Part shown: positions 63,101 through 64,000 of the stretch, one piece after another
Position numbering within the stretch: the stretch's first letter is position 1
Layout: every line of letters starts with the position of its first letter
Assembly: GCF_037975245.1 (NCBI RefSeq)
Contig: NC_092581.1
Coordinates: 1,688,501-1,752,500, forward strand
Direction of reading: 5' to 3'
Origin: Apostichopus japonicus
Taxonomy: Eukaryota > Echinodermata > Holothuroidea > Aspidochirotida > Stichopodidae
Length of the DNA: 64,000 bases
Notes under the pieces: model-generated
What the model was told of the DNA's origin: nothing
The model's input: the letters and a program-made list of their open reading frames with translations, nothing else
Database searches by the model: none
Program-made: the position numbers and the translations under genes

Positions 63101-63406
63101 AAGCTTTGTGACCATTTTAGCTAGCTATGTTTGGTGTCATTCTCTAGTCCTTTGTACAAGTAGCTTTTGTTAGTAGCTTACTTTAAAGTTACCAAACCTG
63201 CCTTTCTGTTTACAACTTGATTTTTCATAATCAGAATATTTTTATAAAAATAGGATAGCTACTGTAAATATGATGAAATGATAAAATTGGCAGTAATTTC
63301 CATCCAGTTGAATGAATCTTTTTTTTTCTTTTTCAGAATGCGTACACCCTAGCTCTTATGGGTCATCTTGACCTCATGATGGCCAAGTTCCGTTCCCAGG
63401 TATACG
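33184..63406 (+). CDS. XPNPEP2: Xaa-Pro aminopeptidase, secreted/membrane (XPNPEP2-like), 3'-partial
   Basis: Eighteen exons join in phase: 33184-33247, 38027-38133, 48785-48895, 49621-49684, 50584-50709, 53188-53313, 53733-53903, 54512-54637, 55037-55118, 55979-56070, 56895-57019, 57614-57700, 58558-58623, 59788-59867, 60869-60949, 61338-61409, 62736-62799, 63337-63406; the last donor leads out of the window. All introns are GT/AG. The 571 residues seen start with a signal peptide ([13 protein letters not shown]). The DC...PPYEPDTVV segment resembles XPNPEP2. The creatinase-like domains follow ([36 protein letters not shown]-type motif, [14 protein letters not shown]). The M24 peptidase domain shows [14 protein letters not shown], and the first two metal ligands, Asp521 (FDSGAQY) and Asp532 (GTTDITR), 11 apart as in the family. 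The metal-binding His/Glu/Glu and any GPI signal lie beyond the window. The family removes N-terminal residues before proline (for example from kinins). ATG 33184 is preferred; ATG 33193 would also leave a signal peptide. Confidence 0.92.
33248..37325 (+). other. Intron 1 of the aminopeptidase gene, mostly unique DNA
   Basis: AT-rich intron sequence with a poly-A run (about 33814-33832). I see no exon with matching splice phase, no RNA gene and no element with clear ends. The stretch 34230-34810 is slightly richer in GC and may be an old degraded repeat. Confidence 0.4.
37326..37865. repeat. Tandem repeat in intron 1, about 80-115 bp units, five copies
   Basis: Units share 'gttagccccatcttggaagt', 'agcctgtagtctttgggttg', 'caggtg(t/g)actgt(g)agag' and 'gtcatac', repeated from about 37340 to 37830. 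Later units are shorter because 'tttaaa' and 'gaagag' segments are deleted. The array ends just before a G-run (37868-37880), about 160 bp upstream of exon 2. Confidence 0.8.
38460..40600. repeat. Dispersed repeat with internal reiterations, rich in AGGTCA motifs
   Basis: Begins near GGTTCCTTGCTTTAGC followed by a GT-rich stretch and ends near CTCTACGCAAGGAACCACAG, so 'ggttcctt' and 'aaggaacc' face each other at the two ends. The block 'aacttaacggtcatgtgatccgaggtcaccaaaggtcaatta' recurs at about 38777, 39436, 39731 and 40015, within larger modules that also carry 'aactagtatttt' and 'ataactcccagtgcc'. It is related to 51660-53160. It is non-coding and sits in intron 2 just before the splice-acceptor array. 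Confidence 0.75.
40760..48784 (+). repeat. 79-bp minisatellite, about 100 copies, built from the exon 3 splice acceptor
   Basis: The unit is exactly 79 bp (acceptor AG at 40815, 40892, 40971, 41050 and so on to 48784, with occasional 76-bp and 81-82-bp units). Each unit has 43 nt of intron end (CTACTACCATTACTATAATA, then TTATATCTTCTTTCTCTGATCAG-type sequence) and 36 nt equal to the first twelve codons of exon 3 ([12 protein letters not shown]). The final copy is the true acceptor: after GACAATGTA at 48820 the exon continues into TTGGAAAAGC, whereas all other copies go back to CTACTACCA. Variants mark sub-families (ccaTTA, ccaCTA, ccaCAA; gatcag/ggtcag; gtggtacc/gtgatacc). Open frames in the array are translations of the repeat, not genes. 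Confidence 0.97.
48785..48895 (+). other. XPNPEP2: Exon 3 of the aminopeptidase gene (source of the 79-bp array)
   Basis: 111-bp exon, 37 codons, phase 0 at both sides, from [12 protein letters not shown] to VIPSSDAHQ, followed by donor GTGAGA. Its first 36 nt are the amplified part. It links the N-terminal cysteine-containing segment to the first creatinase-like domain. A transcript using any upstream copy of the acceptor would meet an in-frame TAA after 17 codons in an unmutated unit. Confidence 0.9.
49685..50583 (+). other. XPNPEP2: Intron 4 of the aminopeptidase gene
   Basis: No exon inside. It holds two G-rich stretches (about 50125-50155 and 50278-50313) able to form G-quadruplexes on the coding strand, and ends with a TTG/TTA triplet run (50541-50580) that takes the place of a normal pyrimidine tract before the acceptor at 50582-50583. 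Confidence 0.6.
51660..53160 (+). repeat. Dispersed repeat copy ending next to exon 6
   Basis: Starts near a (GT)n run (51716-51745), continues with 'cttgtaaacacgatatctcaagaagg', 'gaaggtcatttagggtcaccaggggtca', 'aaactagtatttttgcaataacttgagaacc' and ends with the conserved 3' end AGTCTAGTGCATTGAAGTCA ... CATTTTGCATT at about 53160. The same 3' end occurs at 32450 and similar interiors at 38.5-40.6 kb. Only about 27 nt separate its end from the exon 6 acceptor at 53186-53187. Confidence 0.75.
53277..53640 (+). repeat. 79-bp tandem repeat built from the exon 6 splice donor, five copies
   Basis: The true exon 6 end (GCTAGGGTGGGCTTTGATCC to GGATATCA, 37 nt) plus 42 nt of intron (GTAAGTACCCCATGGTAGGC to about GATGGGTG) is repeated in tandem. 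Donor sites start at 53314, 53393, 53472, 53550 and 53632, giving spacings of 79, 79, 78 and 82 bp. Four donors read ATCA/GTAAGT and the last, more diverged one ATCA/GTAGGT. The first donor keeps the phase needed by exon 7. Use of any later donor would add a frame-shifting 79-nt segment containing a stop. Confidence 0.95.
58650..59280. repeat. Intron 13 tandem repeat, about 66-80 bp units, nine copies
   Basis: The core AGAACAATAGTCCATTGTT(A/G)CTGC with flanking 'atgtgaaagcactggagtcaatc' and 'tgtttgtcagtctact' recurs at about 58665, 58735, 58805, 58879, 58955, 59034, 59102, 59175 and 59254. Each core contains the inverted pair AACAATAG/CATTGTT. The array begins just after the donor of the exon ending at 58623 and lies entirely within intron 13. 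Confidence 0.88.
59281..59787 (+). other. XPNPEP2: Rest of intron 13
   Basis: Unique intron sequence. An 87-codon open frame at 59428-59691 shows no domain pattern and no splice-phase partners, so I do not call a gene. Confidence 0.4.
62130..62610. repeat. 15-bp minisatellite in intron 16, about 30 units
   Basis: Units of AAGCATACCCATTGT, with variants such as TTAGCATACCCATTG and AAGCATACACATGTAATATACATTG. A larger module (…catgtaatatacattgttagcatacccattgtaagcatacccatacaagatacattg…) is itself repeated at about 62225, 62285 and 62455, so the array has two levels of periodicity. Translations of the minus strand give spurious 'YAYNG' frames. Confidence 0.9.
62975..63095. repeat. 20-bp tandem repeat in intron 17, about six copies
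   Basis: CATGGTTATGTCATGGTTGTA repeats head to tail from about 62980 to 63090, with the last two copies diverged (GGTAATGTCATAGTTGAACA). It is non-coding and lies between the exons at 62736-62799 and 63337-63406. Confidence 0.9.
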
Positions 63407-64000
63407 GTAAGTACTCTCCATCTTGGAGAAGTTACTGGATTACAGTTTTAAAAACAGCGCCTGTTAGAGCATGATTTTCTTCTGTGCTAATGATAATATC
63501 TTCATTCTTTACAAAGGGACAGAACTTTTGAAATTAATTGTAACACAGTGTACCATATTTGTATCTGTAGAAAGGAGGACAAGTTATCATGGTCTGGGGG
63601 AGGGGGGAAGGGGAGGGGTGGGGGATCTCTGTTGAAGGTTCTCCCTCCACTTCCTGGGGTAAAAAAAATGATTTTGAAGGGTACCTTTATCAAAAAAATG
63701 GTACCAGATTTGAAGTTAAAGTGCTGAATTTCAATGTAAGATGAGAATGGTTAAAGGGTTGTAACTATTGACAATTCACCTTTCTGATAGTCAAATCATC
63801 TTTAAAGAAACTTGATATACTTTATTCAAGACTTGTTTGTTAGTAGTAACTAAAAATCTGGACACTTTCTAATAATTTGTGTGAATCCACTTGTATGCAT
63901 GGATGAGAATAGAATTGCACGTACCCCGTGGGAACTGCACACGTATGATAAGCCCCCATGGGAACAGAAGTTTCTCACTGTGATCATATGACCGTAGGCT
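63407..64000 (+). other. XPNPEP2: Intron 18, start, running off the window
   Basis: Begins with donor GTAAGT at 63407. It contains a G-rich stretch (63596-63625) and no further exon; the remaining metal-ligand exons must lie to the right. Confidence 0.6.

Overview
This is nuclear DNA of an animal, most likely a marine invertebrate deuterostome; an echinoderm would fit, but the sequence does not prove it. The evidence is split genes with GT/AG introns, an XPNPEP2-type exopeptidase and a PIM-type kinase, AT-rich intergenic DNA, and LINE, hAT-type and Ty3/gypsy-type elements. No prokaryotic signals, RNA genes or CRISPR arrays were seen. All gene models below were built by hand from open frames, splice dinucleotides and codon-phase agreement between exons.  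Layout: (1) 721-10709, minus strand: the last five exons of an unrecognised acidic/coiled-coil protein whose 5' end was not found. Its introns hold a 1.7 kb non-autonomous hAT-type element (5006-6717, 8-bp target duplication) and a degenerate satellite (about 8.46-10.5 kb). (2) 10.8-16.7 kb: intergenic, with two broken LINE 3' ends, inverted repeats and a long (TA)n tract. (3) 16709-20128, minus: a complete five-exon gene for a 448-residue PIM-like Ser/Thr kinase with a Ser/Gly-rich N-terminal extension. (4) 20.1-33.2 kb: the gap between two divergently transcribed genes. It is filled by nested mobile DNA: a TIR element (21529-24221) that holds another long-TIR element and a 136-bp tandem repeat, then 22 bp away a very young Ty3/gypsy-type LTR retrotransposon (24244-32223, minus). 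The LTRs are 738 bp each with one difference noticed, and gag is broken by a frameshift. (5) 33184-63406 and beyond, plus: 18 exons of a secreted or membrane-anchored Xaa-Pro aminopeptidase (XPNPEP2-like), running off the right edge.  The outstanding feature is in the aminopeptidase gene. About 100 tandem copies of a 79-bp unit (40.8-48.8 kb) were made by amplifying the 3' splice site of exon 3: each unit carries 43 nt of intron end (branch-like sequence, pyrimidine tract, AG) and the first 36 nt of the exon. In the same gene, the 5' splice site of exon 6 has been amplified into five copies of another unit, also about 79 bp, made of 37 nt of exon end plus 42 nt of intron start. The gene therefore contains about 100 decoy acceptors and four decoy donors. 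Other tandem repeats lie in introns 1, 13, 16 and 17, and a dispersed repeat ends within about 27 nt of the exon 6 acceptor.
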